Shown here: piece by piece, positions 17,226 to 25,247 of the stretch | Layout of the letters: every line of letters starts with the position of its first letter | Position numbering within the stretch: the first letter of the stretch is position 1 | Source of the DNA: Methylotenera sp. | GTDB taxonomy: Bacteria > Pseudomonadota > Gammaproteobacteria > Burkholderiales > Methylophilaceae | Assembly (NCBI GenBank): GCA_021732365.1 | Contig: JAKFVD010000023.1 | Location: 1-38,587 of the forward strand | DNA: 38,587 nucleotides | Reading direction: 5' to 3' | Made by a program: the position numbers and the translations under genes | Notes under the pieces: model-generated | Told to the model about the DNA's origin: nothing | Databases searched by the model: none | Seen by the model: only the letters and a program-made list of their open reading frames with translations

Positions 17226-18101
17226 ATGCAAGACTTTCATACTTTTTTAGCGCCCGCCAAAATTAATTTATTTTTGCACATTACAGGTCGGCGCGCAGAT
17301 GGCTACCATACGCTACAAAGTGTGTTTCAACTATTAGATTTCTACGACACCATTCAACTTAAGTCCAATCATACAGGTGAAATTAGGCGCCTAAATAGCA
17401 TTAAAAATGTGCCAGAGTCAGACGATTTATGTGTACGCGCAGCGCAAGCTTTGCAACTTGCCTCTCATTGTCAGCTAGGCGCAGAAATCATCATTGAAAA
17501 ACGCATTCCGATGGGCGGCGGCTTAGGTGGTGGCAGTTCAGATGCAGCAACCGTTTTAATGGCACTCAATCAGCTATGGCAATTGCATTTATCACGCGCG
17601 AAATTGATGCAAATCGGCCTAACTTTAGGCGCCGATGTACCTGTATTTATTTTTGGCCAAACCGCGTGGGCGGAAGGGGTTGGTGAAGTACTATCCACAG
17701 TAGAATTACCTAAAAATGAGCAAGATACTTACTATGTCGTGTTAACTCCTCAAATTCATGTGTCAACTGCACAAGTTTTTGCACATCCGAGATTGACAAG
17801 AGACACGAAACCATTGAGAATAACGGACTTTTCAAGCAGTGCAAATTCTAGTTTATTTAGAAATGACCTTGAGAAGATTGTGTGTGAAGATTTTCCTGCA
17901 GTTGCAACTACGCTTGATTGGCTAAAACCTTATGGCGAAGCACGAATGAGTGGGTCGGGTGCATCTGTATTTGTAGCAGTTAATTCAAAACAAATTGCGG
18001 ATGAACTTTTAGCCAGCAAACCTGCCAATACAACAGGTTTTATTGCAAAAGGTTTAAAAAAGCACCCACATTTTGATCTGATTGAGTCAGTCAAAAATTG
18101 A
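17226..18101 (+). CDS. ispE: 4-diphosphocytidyl-2-C-methyl-D-erythritol kinase IspE
   Basis: IspE phosphorylates CDP-methylerythritol in the MEP isoprenoid pathway. The 291 residues show the GHMP kinase motifs: PAKINLFLHITGRRADGYH at the N-terminus, the ATP loop PMGGGLGGGSSDAA, GADVPVFIFG, and MSGSGASVF. The ATG has no Shine-Dalgarno; instead TAAAAT lies at 17215-17220, only 5 bases before it, so the mRNA may be leaderless. It is followed after 23 bases by tRNA-Gln, which appears to have no promoter of its own. Confidence 0.97.
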   Translation: MQDFHTFLAPAKINLFLHITGRRADGYHTLQSVFQLLDFYDTIQLKSNHTGEIRRLNSIKNVPESDDLCVRAAQALQLASHCQLGAEIIIEKRIPMGGGLGGGSSDAATVLMALNQLWQLHLSRAKLMQIGLTLGADVPVFIFGQTAWAEGVGEVLSTVELPKNEQDTYYVVLTPQIHVSTAQVFAHPRLTRDTKPLRITDFSSSANSSLFRNDLEKIVCEDFPAVATTLDWLKPYGEARMSGSGASVFVAVNSKQIADELLASKPANTTGFIAKGLKKHPHFDLIESVKN

Positions 18102-18124
18102 ATTAAATAAGCAGTTAAGTATAT

Positions 18125-18201
18125 TGGGGAGTCGCCAAGTTGGTTAAGGCACTGGGTTTTGATCCCAGCATCCGAAGGTTCGAGTCCTTCCTCCTCAGCC
18201 A
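18125..18201 (+). tRNA. tRNA-Gln (anticodon TTG)
   Basis: A 77-base cloverleaf with encoded CCA. The acceptor TGGGGAG pairs with CTCCTCA (one G-T). The anticodon stem CTGGG/CCCAG encloses the loop TTTTGAT with anticodon TTG. The T-loop is GGTTCGAGTCC. The position between ispE and prs is conserved in betaproteobacteria. It is only 23 bases after the ispE stop, so it is probably processed from an ispE transcript. Confidence 0.96.
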
Positions 18202-18207
18202 ATTTTG

Positions 18208-18250
18208 ATAAAAGCGTGTAGATTAGTTGATTTACACGCTTTTATTTTTT
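18208..18250 (+). terminator. Intrinsic terminator after tRNA-Gln
   Basis: Stem of about 13 bp (18208-18220 with 18233-18245; core AAAGCGTGTA / TACACGCTTT) followed by a T-run to 18250. It ends the ispE-tRNA transcript. Confidence 0.88.
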
Positions 18251-18287
18251 AAAAGTTAACCTGAATTTGAGGTTAACTTTTAAAAAA
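18245..18287. repeat. Perfect 18-bp inverted repeat in the prs leader region
   Basis: The arms 18245-18262 and 18270-18287 are exact reverse complements (TTTTTTAAAAGTTAACCT on the left) around the 7-base loop GAATTTG. Runs of T on one side and A on the other mean it could terminate on the minus strand or back up the preceding terminator; it could also fold in the prs leader. Confidence 0.85.
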
Positions 18288-18328
18288 AGATAGAAATTAC
18301 TGATTAGCTAAGAATAAAGGGTAGCACT

Positions 18329-19279
18329 TTGAGCAACGGTAACATGATGGTGTTTACAGGCAATGCCAATCCAGAACTTGCACAGCAAGTGGCTGAGCAT
18401 TTGGGCATTGAACTTGGCCGCGCTGATGTGGGCCGCTTTAGCGATGGTGAAGTGATGCTTGAGTTGCTTGAAAATGTGCGTGGCAAAGATGTATTTGTGT
18501 TGCAATCGACCAGCCATCCAACCAACGATACCTTAATGGAAGTCATGGTCATGGTAGACGCGCTACGTCGCTCTTCTGCTGGCCGTATTACTGCTGCGAT
18601 TCCTTATTTGGGCTATTCGCGCCAAGATCGCCGTCCGCGCAGTGCGCGCGTGGCAATTACCGCCAAAGTGGTAGCCAATATGCTTACTAGCGTCGGTGTG
18701 AATCGCTTATTAACCATGGATTTGCATTCTGACCAGATTCAAGGTTTTTTTGATATTCCAGTAGATAATATTTACGCAACACCAATTTTGCTAGACGATT
18801 TGCTTAAGCAAAATTATGAAGACTTAGTGGTAGTTTCACCTGATGTTGGTGGCGTAGTTCGCGCGCGTGCTTGTGCTAAACAGCTTAATTCTGATTTAGC
18901 CATTATTGACAAACGCCGCCCCAAAGCCAACGTGGCAAAAGTCATGAATATTATCGGTGAAGTTGCTGGCCGCACCTGTGTGATTATGGATGACATGGTA
19001 GACACCGCGAATACGCTGTGCGAAGCGGCGGCTGCCTTAAAAAACCAAGGCGCAAAATGTGTACTGGCTTATGCTACACATCCAGTATTATCAGGTACAG
19101 CCGTAGACCGCATTATGAATTCGGCATTAGATGAATTGGTTGTAACTAATACGATTAAGCTGAGCGAAGCTTCAGCCAATTGTAAAAAAATTCGTCAATT
19201 AAGCGCTGCCGGTTTATTGGCAGAGACGATTAAACGCATTAGCCAAGAAGAATCTGTTTCTTCTTTATTTATGGATTAA
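18329..19279 (+). CDS. prs: Ribose-phosphate pyrophosphokinase (PRPP synthase)
   Basis: Prs makes PRPP from ribose-5-phosphate and ATP for nucleotide, histidine, tryptophan and NAD synthesis. The 316 residues contain [58 protein letters not shown] and the PRPP-binding loop [13 protein letters not shown]. The start is most likely TTG at 18329: AAGGGT at 18317-18322 is at the right distance, and the alternative ATGs (18344, 18347) would remove residues that homologues usually have. Confidence 0.96.
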   Translation: MSNGNMMVFTGNANPELAQQVAEHLGIELGRADVGRFSDGEVMLELLENVRGKDVFVLQSTSHPTNDTLMEVMVMVDALRRSSAGRITAAIPYLGYSRQDRRPRSARVAITAKVVANMLTSVGVNRLLTMDLHSDQIQGFFDIPVDNIYATPILLDDLLKQNYEDLVVVSPDVGGVVRARACAKQLNSDLAIIDKRRPKANVAKVMNIIGEVAGRTCVIMDDMVDTANTLCEAAAALKNQGAKCVLAYATHPVLSGTAVDRIMNSALDELVVTNTIKLSEASANCKKIRQLSAAGLLAETIKRISQEESVSSLFMD

Positions 19280-19328
19280 CACTAAATCATTCAAGAAATG
19301 ATTTAACAAAAAAAGTTTAGTTTTAACC

Positions 19329-19357
19329 CTGTTTTCTGGTCGCGGAAAACAGTTTTT
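19329..19357 (+). terminator. Intrinsic terminator between prs and rplY
   Basis: CTGTTTTC (19329-19336) pairs perfectly with GAAAACAG (19345-19352), followed by TTTTT. A second, weaker hairpin without a T-run lies just upstream (19283-19291 with 19297-19305). It may be partial, as an attenuator before rplY. Confidence 0.8.
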
Positions 19358-19422
19358 GTGTAGTACCGCTGTTATTTATTTAAACTTAACCAAATAAAAG
19401 CAGCAAAATAAGGAGCAATAAA

Positions 19423-20067
19423 ATGAGTATCGAAATTAATGCAGTCAAACGTGACGTTAAAGGTACGGGTGCGAGCCGCCGTGCACGTCGCGCTGGCAAT
19501 GTGCCAGGTGTTGTTTACGGAGCAGGTAAAGAAGCCGTTAACCTTGAGTTAAATCATAAAGAATTGTTTTTACAATTCCGTCATGAAGCATTTCATGCGT
19601 CTATCTTAAGCTTGAACTTAGATGGCAAAAAAGAAAATGTTTTATTACGTGATTATCAAATGCACCCAGTGCGCAACACAATCCAACACATTGATTTTCA
19701 ACGTGTTTCAGCAACTGAAAAAATCCACGTTAAAGTGCCTTTCCACTTCTTAAACGAAGACACTGCACCAGGCGTAAAAATTGGCGGCGGTATCGTTGCA
19801 CATATTTTAACTGAGGCTGACGTAAGCTGCTTACCAAAAGATTTGCCAGAGTTTATTGAAGTAGACGTTGCAGCGCTTGAAATCGGTCAATCAGTGCATC
19901 TATCACAAATTAAATTGCCAAAAGGCGTTGAATTCGTTCAATTAGCGCATGATAACGATGCGGCAGTAGCAGCGATTGCAAAAACACGCGGTAGCCTTGC
20001 TGATGATGCAGCTGACGCTGCAGTAGCAGCAGATGCAGCGGCTGAATCTGCAACCCCAGCATCTTAA
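19423..20067 (+). CDS. rplY: Large ribosomal subunit protein bL25 (CTC/TL5 form)
   Basis: bL25 binds 5S rRNA. At 214 residues this is the long CTC-type form: an N-terminal L25 domain (GTGASRRARRAGNVPGVVYG, DYQMHPVRNTIQHIDFQRV) followed by a TL5 C-terminal domain (GVKIGGGIVAHILTEADV, LPEFIEVDVAALEIGQSVHLS). The tail is alanine-rich and acidic (DDAADAAVAADAAAES), as is common in betaproteobacteria. AAGGAG at 19410-19415 stands 7 bases before ATG. The order prs-rplY-pth is standard. Confidence 0.97.
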   Translation: MSIEINAVKRDVKGTGASRRARRAGNVPGVVYGAGKEAVNLELNHKELFLQFRHEAFHASILSLNLDGKKENVLLRDYQMHPVRNTIQHIDFQRVSATEKIHVKVPFHFLNEDTAPGVKIGGGIVAHILTEADVSCLPKDLPEFIEVDVAALEIGQSVHLSQIKLPKGVEFVQLAHDNDAAVAAIAKTRGSLADDAADAAVAADAAAESATPAS

Positions 20068-20080
20068 TTTTTGCTGAATA

Positions 20081-20118
20081 AAAAAACGCGCACCTTTTTC
20101 ATAAAGTGCGCGTTTTTT
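20081..20118 (+). terminator. Intrinsic terminator after rplY
   Basis: A perfect 13-bp stem (20081-20093 with 20106-20118, AAAAAACGCGCAC / GTGCGCGTTTTTT) with a 12-base loop. The A-run on one side and T-run on the other make it usable in both directions. Confidence 0.93.
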
Positions 20119-20157
20119 ATTTTATAGCGTCATTTATTTTAAATTAAAATAATCATC

Positions 20158-20727
20158 ATGAGCGGCATTAAACTTTTTGTAGGCTTGGGTAACCCTGGCG
20201 ATAAATATATTGCCACGCGCCATAACGCAGGCTTTTGGTGGATAGACCAAATCGCTGCACAAACCAATAGCAACCTTGCCATAGACGCTAAAATGTTTGG
20301 CATTGCGGCTAAATATGGGCAGGATAAATGGCTGTTAAAGCCCACCACTTTTATGAATGCCAGCGGAAAATCCATTGCGGCACTCGCCAACTATTACAAA
20401 ATCCTGCCTGCTGAAATCTTGGTCATTCATGATGAGCTGGATTTGCCAGCAGGTACGGTTAAATTAAAGTTCGGCGGTGGTCATGGTGGCCACAATGGCT
20501 TAAAAGATACGCATGCCGCACTTGGCACAGCCGATTACTGGCGCCTGCGCATCGGTATCGGTCACCCAGGCGATCGCAACGAAGTTATCAACTATGTGCT
20601 GAAAGCCCCATTAAAAGATGAGCAAACCGCGATAGACGATAGCATTACGAAAAGCGCAAATCAACTGGATGCATTAACAGCAGGTGACTTTGAAAGCGCC
20701 ATGTTAAAATTGCATACTAAGTCATAA
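20158..20727 (+). CDS. pth: Peptidyl-tRNA hydrolase
   Basis: Pth frees tRNA from peptidyl-tRNA that has dropped off ribosomes. The 189 residues carry [21 protein letters not shown] with the catalytic histidine, [27 protein letters not shown] with the conserved aspartate, and [12 protein letters not shown]. There is no Shine-Dalgarno; TAAAAT at 20145-20150 lies 7 bases before the ATG, so this may be a leaderless start. Because a terminator separates it from rplY, it needs its own promoter. Confidence 0.97.
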   Translation: MSGIKLFVGLGNPGDKYIATRHNAGFWWIDQIAAQTNSNLAIDAKMFGIAAKYGQDKWLLKPTTFMNASGKSIAALANYYKILPAEILVIHDELDLPAGTVKLKFGGGHGGHNGLKDTHAALGTADYWRLRIGIGHPGDRNEVINYVLKAPLKDEQTAIDDSITKSANQLDALTAGDFESAMLKLHTKS

Positions 20728-20766
20728 AATCTGTGCAAATTTAAATAAACATTAAAACTAAGCTCA

Positions 20767-20899
20767 ATTTTTTCCAACTGTATTTTCGTTCAGTACAAGG
20801 CGGCAAGGATTGAGTAGCTGAAGACAGTATATTAAGTACGGCGAAGCTGCGAAGACGCAGCCAACGCAGTAATCAACGAAAAGACAGACTGGAAAAAAT
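20767..20899. repeat. 133-bp element with terminal inverted repeats (MITE-like)
   Basis: The left end ATTTTTTCCAACTGTATTTT continues with CGTT to 20790. The right end (20875-20899) reads as its imperfect reverse complement: read inwards, ATTTTTTCCAGTCTGTCTTT then TCGTT. The interior is more GC-rich than the flanks and has its own hairpin (GCTGCG 20846-20851, CGCAGC 20856-20861). This is the build of a small non-autonomous element or dispersed palindromic repeat. No other copy is seen in the window and no target duplication is obvious. Its last base directly precedes the ychF ATG. Confidence 0.65.
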
Positions 20900-21985
20900 A
20901 TGAAGTGCGGAATTGTTGGCCTACCCAACGTAGGCAAATCCACCTTATTCAATGCCATTACCAAGGCGGGAATTGCAGCAGAAAACTATCCGTTTTGCAC
21001 CATTGAGCCAAACGTGGGCATTGTAGAAGTGCCAGATACGCGCTTACAACCCTTGATTGACATTGTAAAACCGCAAAAAGTGCAGCCTGCCATCGTTGAG
21101 TTTGTGGATATTGCAGGCTTAGTGGCCGGCGCATCCAAAGGCGAAGGCTTGGGCAACAAATTCTTAGCCAATATTCGCGAAACCGATGCTATTTGCCACG
21201 TGGTACGCTGCTTTGAAGATGGCAATGTAATTCACGTTGCCAATAAAATCGACCCGCTCTCGGATATTGAAGTAATTGATACAGAATTAGCACTGGCCGA
21301 CATGGAAACGGTTGAAAAAACCATGCAGCGCGAAAACAAAAAAGCTAAAAGCGGCGACAAAGACGCCATTGCTTTAATTGCCGTTCTAGACAAAGTTTTG
21401 CCTTGCTTAAACGAAGCCAAAGCTGTGCGTACGCTAGGCTTAGATGCAGATGATCTGCAACTGTTAAAACCGCTATGCTTAATTACCGTTAAGCCTGTGA
21501 TGTACCTAGCCAATGTGGATGAAAAAGGTTTTGAGAACAATCCACTATTAGACAAAGTGGTTGCGCTAGGCAAAGCAGAAAACGCCCCTGTGGTATGTAT
21601 TTGCGCCAAAATTGAAGGTGAAATCTCAGAACTGGAAGAAGAAGATAAATTACTATTCTTATCAGAGCTAGGCCAAGACGAACCAGGCCTAAACCGTGTG
21701 ATTCGCGCAGCTTACGACTTACTAGGCTTGCAAACCTACTTCACCGCTGGCGTGCAAGAAGTACGCGCCTGGACCGTTAAAAAAGGCGCTACCGCCCCAC
21801 AAGCCGCTGGCGTTATCCACACTGACTTTGAACGCGGCTTTATTCGCGCAGAAGTTATCCAGTACGATGAATACGTAAAAAATAAAGGCGAACAAGGTAG
21901 TAAAGAAGCAGGCAAAATGCGTTTAGAAGGCAAAGAATATATCGTTCAAGATGGGGATGTGGTGCACTTTAGGTTTAATGTTTAA
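20900..21985 (+). CDS. ychF: Redox-responsive ribosome-associated GTPase/ATPase YchF
   Basis: YchF is an Obg-family P-loop protein that prefers ATP and binds ribosomes. The 361 residues have G1 [26 protein letters not shown], the changed G4 position NVDEKG rather than NKxD, and a C-terminal TGS domain ([34 protein letters not shown]). The start follows the end of the 133-bp repeat immediately; GGA at 20891-20893 in the repeat is the only Shine-Dalgarno-like sequence available. Position after pth is usual. Confidence 0.97.
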   Translation: MKCGIVGLPNVGKSTLFNAITKAGIAAENYPFCTIEPNVGIVEVPDTRLQPLIDIVKPQKVQPAIVEFVDIAGLVAGASKGEGLGNKFLANIRETDAICHVVRCFEDGNVIHVANKIDPLSDIEVIDTELALADMETVEKTMQRENKKAKSGDKDAIALIAVLDKVLPCLNEAKAVRTLGLDADDLQLLKPLCLITVKPVMYLANVDEKGFENNPLLDKVVALGKAENAPVVCICAKIEGEISELEEEDKLLFLSELGQDEPGLNRVIRAAYDLLGLQTYFTAGVQEVRAWTVKKGATAPQAAGVIHTDFERGFIRAEVIQYDEYVKNKGEQGSKEAGKMRLEGKEYIVQDGDVVHFRFNV

Positions 21986-22045
21986 TCGCAAGCGATTATG
22001 TGACTAATGTTAACCATTAACATTGCTTAAAAAGTGAAGTTAATT

Positions 22046-22074
22046 TTGACAACAAGCCACTAAAACACTAGAAT
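22046..22074 (+). promoter_or_regulatory. Sigma-70 promoter of tRNA-Met
   Basis: TTGACA (22046-22051), 17-base spacer, TAGAAT (22069-22074), followed by the GC-rich discriminator TGCGCCC. This is typical of a strong, stringently controlled stable-RNA promoter and starts about 40 bases before the tRNA. Confidence 0.85.
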
Positions 22075-22120
22075 TGCGCCCTTGCCTGCAATTTAAGAAG
22101 TTTAAGGCTAAAAGTTTCAT

Positions 22121-22197
22121 GGTGATGTAGCTCAGCTGGTTAGAGCACAGGATTCATAATCCTGGGGTCGAGGGTTCAAGTCCCTCTTTCACCACCA
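22121..22197 (+). tRNA. tRNA-Met (elongator type, anticodon CAT)
   Basis: A 77-base cloverleaf with encoded CCA. Anticodon stem CAGGA/TCCTG holds the loop TTCATAA, anticodon CAT. D-arm GCTC...GAGC and T-arm GAGGG/CCCTC are intact. The acceptor stem has a T-T mismatch (position 6 against 67) and a G-T pair beside it, unusual but tolerable. A tRNA-Ile with modified CAT cannot be wholly excluded without comparison. The integrase gene of a small island lies just downstream. Confidence 0.92.
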
Positions 22198-22232
22198 ATT
22201 CACTATCTTGAGCTATCCAAGTTAGTATAGAG

Positions 22233-22256
22233 AACCCGCCTAAGTGCGGGTTTTTT
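22233..22256 (+). terminator. Intrinsic terminator after tRNA-Met
   Basis: AACCCGC (22233-22239) pairs with GCGGGTT (22246-22252), followed by T residues. Being intact, it suggests the chromosome/island junction lies either in the tRNA 3' end or beyond this hairpin. Confidence 0.88.
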
Positions 22257-22312
22257 ATTGACTTTTTATCCTGTACACCCTAAAGTTATCTCAATCAATC
22301 CAGATATACCAA

Positions 22313-22374
22313 GGGGCAACTATGGGGGCATTTAGTGATTTATACGAATTATCTTTTAAACTTGCCCCCAAAAT
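22313..22374. repeat. Left-end GGGGCA repeats (probable integrase arm sites)
   Basis: GGGGCAACTATGGGGGCA lies at 22313-22330 and an inverted copy TTGCCCCCAAAAT at 22362-22374, directly before the integrase gene. Almost the same double motif recurs near the other end of the island (26553-26572). Repeats of this type near the end of an integrative element are expected to bind the integrase or its excision partner; that role is inferred. Confidence 0.6.
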
Positions 22375-22383
22375 GGCATATAT

Positions 22384-23571
22384 ATGGCACTAACTGACCT
22401 AGCTATAAAGGGCGCAAAGCCAAAGGAAAAAAGCTATAAACTCTCCGATAGTGGTGGTTTGTACATTGAAATTTCACCAAATGGGGGCAAGTGGTGGCGT
22501 TATAAATATCGATTTAATGGGAAAGAATCAAGACTATCACTAGGTACATATCCCGATATAGGGTTAAAGGAAGCTAGGGAGCGTCATGCTGTTGAACGTA
22601 AGAAACTTGCTAATGGAGTAAATCCTAGCGTCTCACGTAAAGCTGAAAAAAATGAAAGGGCAGCAGAAAACATCAATAGCTTTGAAGTAGTAGCCCGAGA
22701 ATGGTGGCAATCTCACATGAAAAATAAGGCTGAAACACACAAAGATAAAGTCATTAGGCGATTTGAGTTATATTTATTCCCATGGATTGGCAATCAGCCA
22801 ATAGCTGACATATCTGCTCCGCAGATGTTACAAGCAGTTAAACGTATAGAAAATTTAAATAAGCTTGAAACCGCACACCGCGCCTTGCAAACTGCTGGGC
22901 AAGTATTTAGATATGCTGTTCAAACAGGCCGGGCAACAAGAGATGTAACAGCGGATTTAAAAGGTGCTCTACCTCCAACTAGTATTAAACACATGGCAGC
23001 TTTCACCGAACCAAAACAAGTTGGCGAATTATTACGAGCAATTGATAGCTTCTCTGGGACGATTACAGTGCAGTGCGCACTTAGGTTGGCTCCTCTAGTA
23101 TTTGTTAGACCGAGCGAGTTAAGGCAAGCTAGGTGGGGAGATATCAACTTAGAAACTGGTGAGTGGCGTTATTTAGTCAGCAAAACTAAGACCGACCACT
23201 TAGTCCCCCTATCCTCTCAAGCTATCGAAATTCTAAAAACCATATATCCAATATCAGGGCATGGCGAATATGTTTTTCAGGGCGGTCACTCCCCGCTTAG
23301 ACCAATGAGCGAGGCTGCTGTCAACGCAGCTCTTAAACGTATGGGTTATGACACTCAGAGGGATGTAACCGGCCATGGATTTAGAGCAATGGCACGTACA
23401 ATATTACATGAACGTTTAAAATTCGACCCTCATATTATTGAGCATCAATTAGCACATAAAGTACCTGATGCATTAGGAGCCGCTTATAACCGGACTAAAT
23501 TTATTGAGCAGCGTAAAATTATGATGCAAACTTGGGCAGATTACTTACAAACTCTTAAATCTTTAGAATAA
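22384..23571 (+). CDS. Tyrosine recombinase / integrase, P4 type
   Basis: A 395-residue site-specific recombinase. The N-terminal arm-binding DUF4102 domain is clear (LTDLAIKGAKPKEKSYKLSD, GGLYIEISPNGGKWWRYKYR, LSLGTYPDIGLKEARERH), followed by a SAM-like core-binding domain (about 95-180) and the catalytic domain. Catalytic residues appear as R in RPSELR, K in SKTKTDH, HGFR (H-x-x-R), LAH, and the nucleophile Tyr in AAYNRTKF near the C-terminus. All are present, so the enzyme should be active. P4-type integrases usually act at tRNA 3' ends, and tRNA-Met ends 186 bases upstream. The ATG lacks a good Shine-Dalgarno. Confidence 0.95.
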   Translation: MALTDLAIKGAKPKEKSYKLSDSGGLYIEISPNGGKWWRYKYRFNGKESRLSLGTYPDIGLKEARERHAVERKKLANGVNPSVSRKAEKNERAAENINSFEVVAREWWQSHMKNKAETHKDKVIRRFELYLFPWIGNQPIADISAPQMLQAVKRIENLNKLETAHRALQTAGQVFRYAVQTGRATRDVTADLKGALPPTSIKHMAAFTEPKQVGELLRAIDSFSGTITVQCALRLAPLVFVRPSELRQARWGDINLETGEWRYLVSKTKTDHLVPLSSQAIEILKTIYPISGHGEYVFQGGHSPLRPMSEAAVNAALKRMGYDTQRDVTGHGFRAMARTILHERLKFDPHIIEHQLAHKVPDALGAAYNRTKFIEQRKIMMQTWADYLQTLKSLE

Positions 23572-23579
23572 CCCTCCAC

Positions 23580-23607
23580 TTTACATCTGGTAGAAAATAG
23601 ATATAAT
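23580..23607 (+). promoter_or_regulatory. Promoter for the AlpA-like gene
   Basis: TTTACA (23580-23585), 16-base spacer, perfect TATAAT (23602-23607). It begins just after the integrase stop codon and would start a transcript near 23614, leaving a leader of about 150 bases before the AlpA-like ATG. Confidence 0.65.
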
Positions 23608-23647
23608 TTGATTAGCGTTTTAGTCTATACGACATTAGAAAACGTTA

Positions 23648-23763
23648 GCGATGGACCTCTAGCTCATGGGGCAACAGTACGGAAGCTGTTGTATGCGAAA
23701 TTAAAAGCTAATTAGCTTTATATTCACATACAATTAAACAGGTTTCCGGCTGTGAGGAATCGC
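23648..23763 (+). promoter_or_regulatory. Structured leader: long imperfect inverted repeat that can hide the RBS
   Basis: The segment folds back on itself around the perfect 16-base palindrome AAAGCTAATTAGCTTT (23704-23719). Successive pairing blocks are TTGTATG/CATACAA (23689-23695 with 23727-23733), CTGTT/AACAG (23686-23690 with 23737-23741), CGGAA/TTCCG (23680-23684 with 23744-23748), ACAG/CTGT (23674-23677 with 23750-23753), CCTC/GAGG (23656-23659 with 23754-23757) and GCGAT/ATCGC (23648-23652 with 23759-23763). GAGG is the Shine-Dalgarno of the next gene. A rival fold exists: CAACAG/CTGTTG (23672-23677 with 23686-23691) forms a local hairpin. Confidence 0.6.
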
Positions 23764-23764
23764 A

Positions 23765-24064
23765 ATGACTTTTTCACGAAACACTTCAAACGTTACATCA
23801 CAAGCTCAAAAACTTCTAAATACCAGGCAACAACGTCAACGTGGACATGTTCTGCCTCGTACCCCAGTAATTGATTTACACAGCCTAGGAAGACTCCGCA
23901 GTGCGCATGTACTTGCCTTATGTGGGTTTTCTCACTCTACATTGTACTCGCGAATGAAAAGTGGAAAATTCCCTTACCCAGACGGTAATGACGGTCTAAA
24001 CTTTTGGAACACAAGTACTATTAAGTGCTATCTGGAAACTGTGATAAATCAGGGTGGTGCGTAA
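23765..24064 (+). CDS. AlpA-like DNA-binding regulator
   Basis: A 99-residue basic protein. The C-terminal half has the AlpA/MerR-like winged-helix pattern: VLALCGFSHSTLYSRMKSGKF, then PYPDG, a short wing with W (NFWNTSTI), and a final helix KCYLETVI. AlpA-type proteins regulate integrase expression or act as excisionases in P4-like elements. The first 45 residues are polar and unlike typical AlpA proteins, which are often only about 65-70 residues. The Shine-Dalgarno GAGG is 7 bases ahead of the ATG, at the base of a long hairpin. The stop overlaps the next start by one base. Confidence 0.8.
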   Translation: MTFSRNTSNVTSQAQKLLNTRQQRQRGHVLPRTPVIDLHSLGRLRSAHVLALCGFSHSTLYSRMKSGKFPYPDGNDGLNFWNTSTIKCYLETVINQGGA

Positions 24065-24930
24065 TGTATAAAAAAACACCATATAAATCACCAAGTGAGT
24101 TAAAACTCAACTTGAAATCACAATCTATGCTCACTGGAAGAAAACTCATTTTATTACCGTTGTATCCATACAAATTAGGTGGACTTGCAGAAGGTGTTGT
24201 TTTTAGTCAATTAGCATTTTTGACAGGAATTCTTAGAAATGAAACTAAACCTATAACCCGAATAAGTTATACAAAACTACAAAGGCATTTACCTTTTTTC
24301 TCTAGAAGATGGTTGATAGAAATCATCAAACGGCTAGAAATTCTTCAAGTAATTTCAATTGATAAAGATGGTGGAGTAAATAGAATTGAGGTTATGAATG
24401 GGGCCATTATCGACTTTGTCATAAACGAGGAAAATAAGAATGAGTTAAAGAAATTGAATTCTAAAAAGAAATCAGAAGCGATTGAAAATAAGGATTGGGA
24501 TGAATATGAAAACTTGTCTCAATTCGATGAATCGAGTTCAGTTTATACATCTAAATTAGTTATATTTCCAGAGTTGGCTTGTAAGATAGGTTTACTTGAA
24601 GCCATAGCTTTACAGCAAATCCATATTAGGCATTATCACGAAGACGGTCAAGCTTGGGTCAGACGGTCAATAAAAAAATGGCATGTTGGGACTTTTATGT
24701 TTCTTGGTGAATCGACCATTAAACGCTTGTTTTCGCGACTAAATGACCAAGGACTAATATTTGTCAAAAACAGTAAAAGCGAAATTGGGATGTCTAAAGC
24801 GTATCGTGTTAATTACATCAAAGTTGCAGAAATATTAGGTATCCCTGTTCCTCATGTTCAAGCACCAGAAAAAAACGAATGGGGAAATGTGAAATGGGTC
24901 AATCCATTGACTCCTTTAGTACCTAAATAA
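24064..24930 (+). CDS. Island protein with two winged-helix-like modules, unknown function
   Basis: A 288-residue protein that I do not recognise. It appears to consist of two related halves. In the first (about 25-120): RKLILLPLYPYKLGGLAEG, then SRRWLIEIIKRLEILQVISI. In the second (about 165-265): SKLVIFPELACKIGLLEAIA, then GESTIKRLFSRLNDQGLIFV. Each ends like a winged helix (recognition helix, then hairpin). A lysine/glutamate-rich linker joins them. Such duplicated winged helices occur in plasmid or phage replication initiators and in transcription factors, so a replication or DNA-binding role is plausible but unproven. The ATG shares one base with the stop of the AlpA-like gene, so translation is coupled. 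Low GC compared with the core genes. Confidence 0.7.
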   Translation: MYKKTPYKSPSELKLNLKSQSMLTGRKLILLPLYPYKLGGLAEGVVFSQLAFLTGILRNETKPITRISYTKLQRHLPFFSRRWLIEIIKRLEILQVISIDKDGGVNRIEVMNGAIIDFVINEENKNELKKLNSKKKSEAIENKDWDEYENLSQFDESSSVYTSKLVIFPELACKIGLLEAIALQQIHIRHYHEDGQAWVRRSIKKWHVGTFMFLGESTIKRLFSRLNDQGLIFVKNSKSEIGMSKAYRVNYIKVAEILGIPVPHVQAPEKNEWGNVKWVNPLTPLVPK

Positions 24931-25247
24931 TCATTATTAAATTAGGTGGTTGGGCTTCTTGCTCACTAGGGGGAGTGAATAATACACTAACAAATGGTCA
25001 ATCGTTCATCAAAAGCTAGTATCGATTAATCACCATTAAAAAGTATCAATTGTTCACTTCCATCTAGATAAGAATATACAAAGAAATGTAAAAGGAATAG
25101 AAATCAAGAGTCAGTAGCTTAAATTGCTACTTAAAAACCCCTCATCAGACAGACTAAATATTACAGGAAGAACAGTTAAATACGCCCCACTGCAAATCAA
25201 CATATCTCATAAATTGTTACCAATGATTTCTCAACTCCTTAACCCAG
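24931..25247. other. Intergenic gap between convergent island genes
   Basis: About 317 bases with no convincing gene. A small inverted repeat AGTAGC / GCTACT (25113-25118 with 25126-25131) is present but has no T-run on the correct side to be a terminator. An open frame on the plus strand beginning at 25124 runs into the antisense of the next gene and has no recognisable features. Confidence 0.4.
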
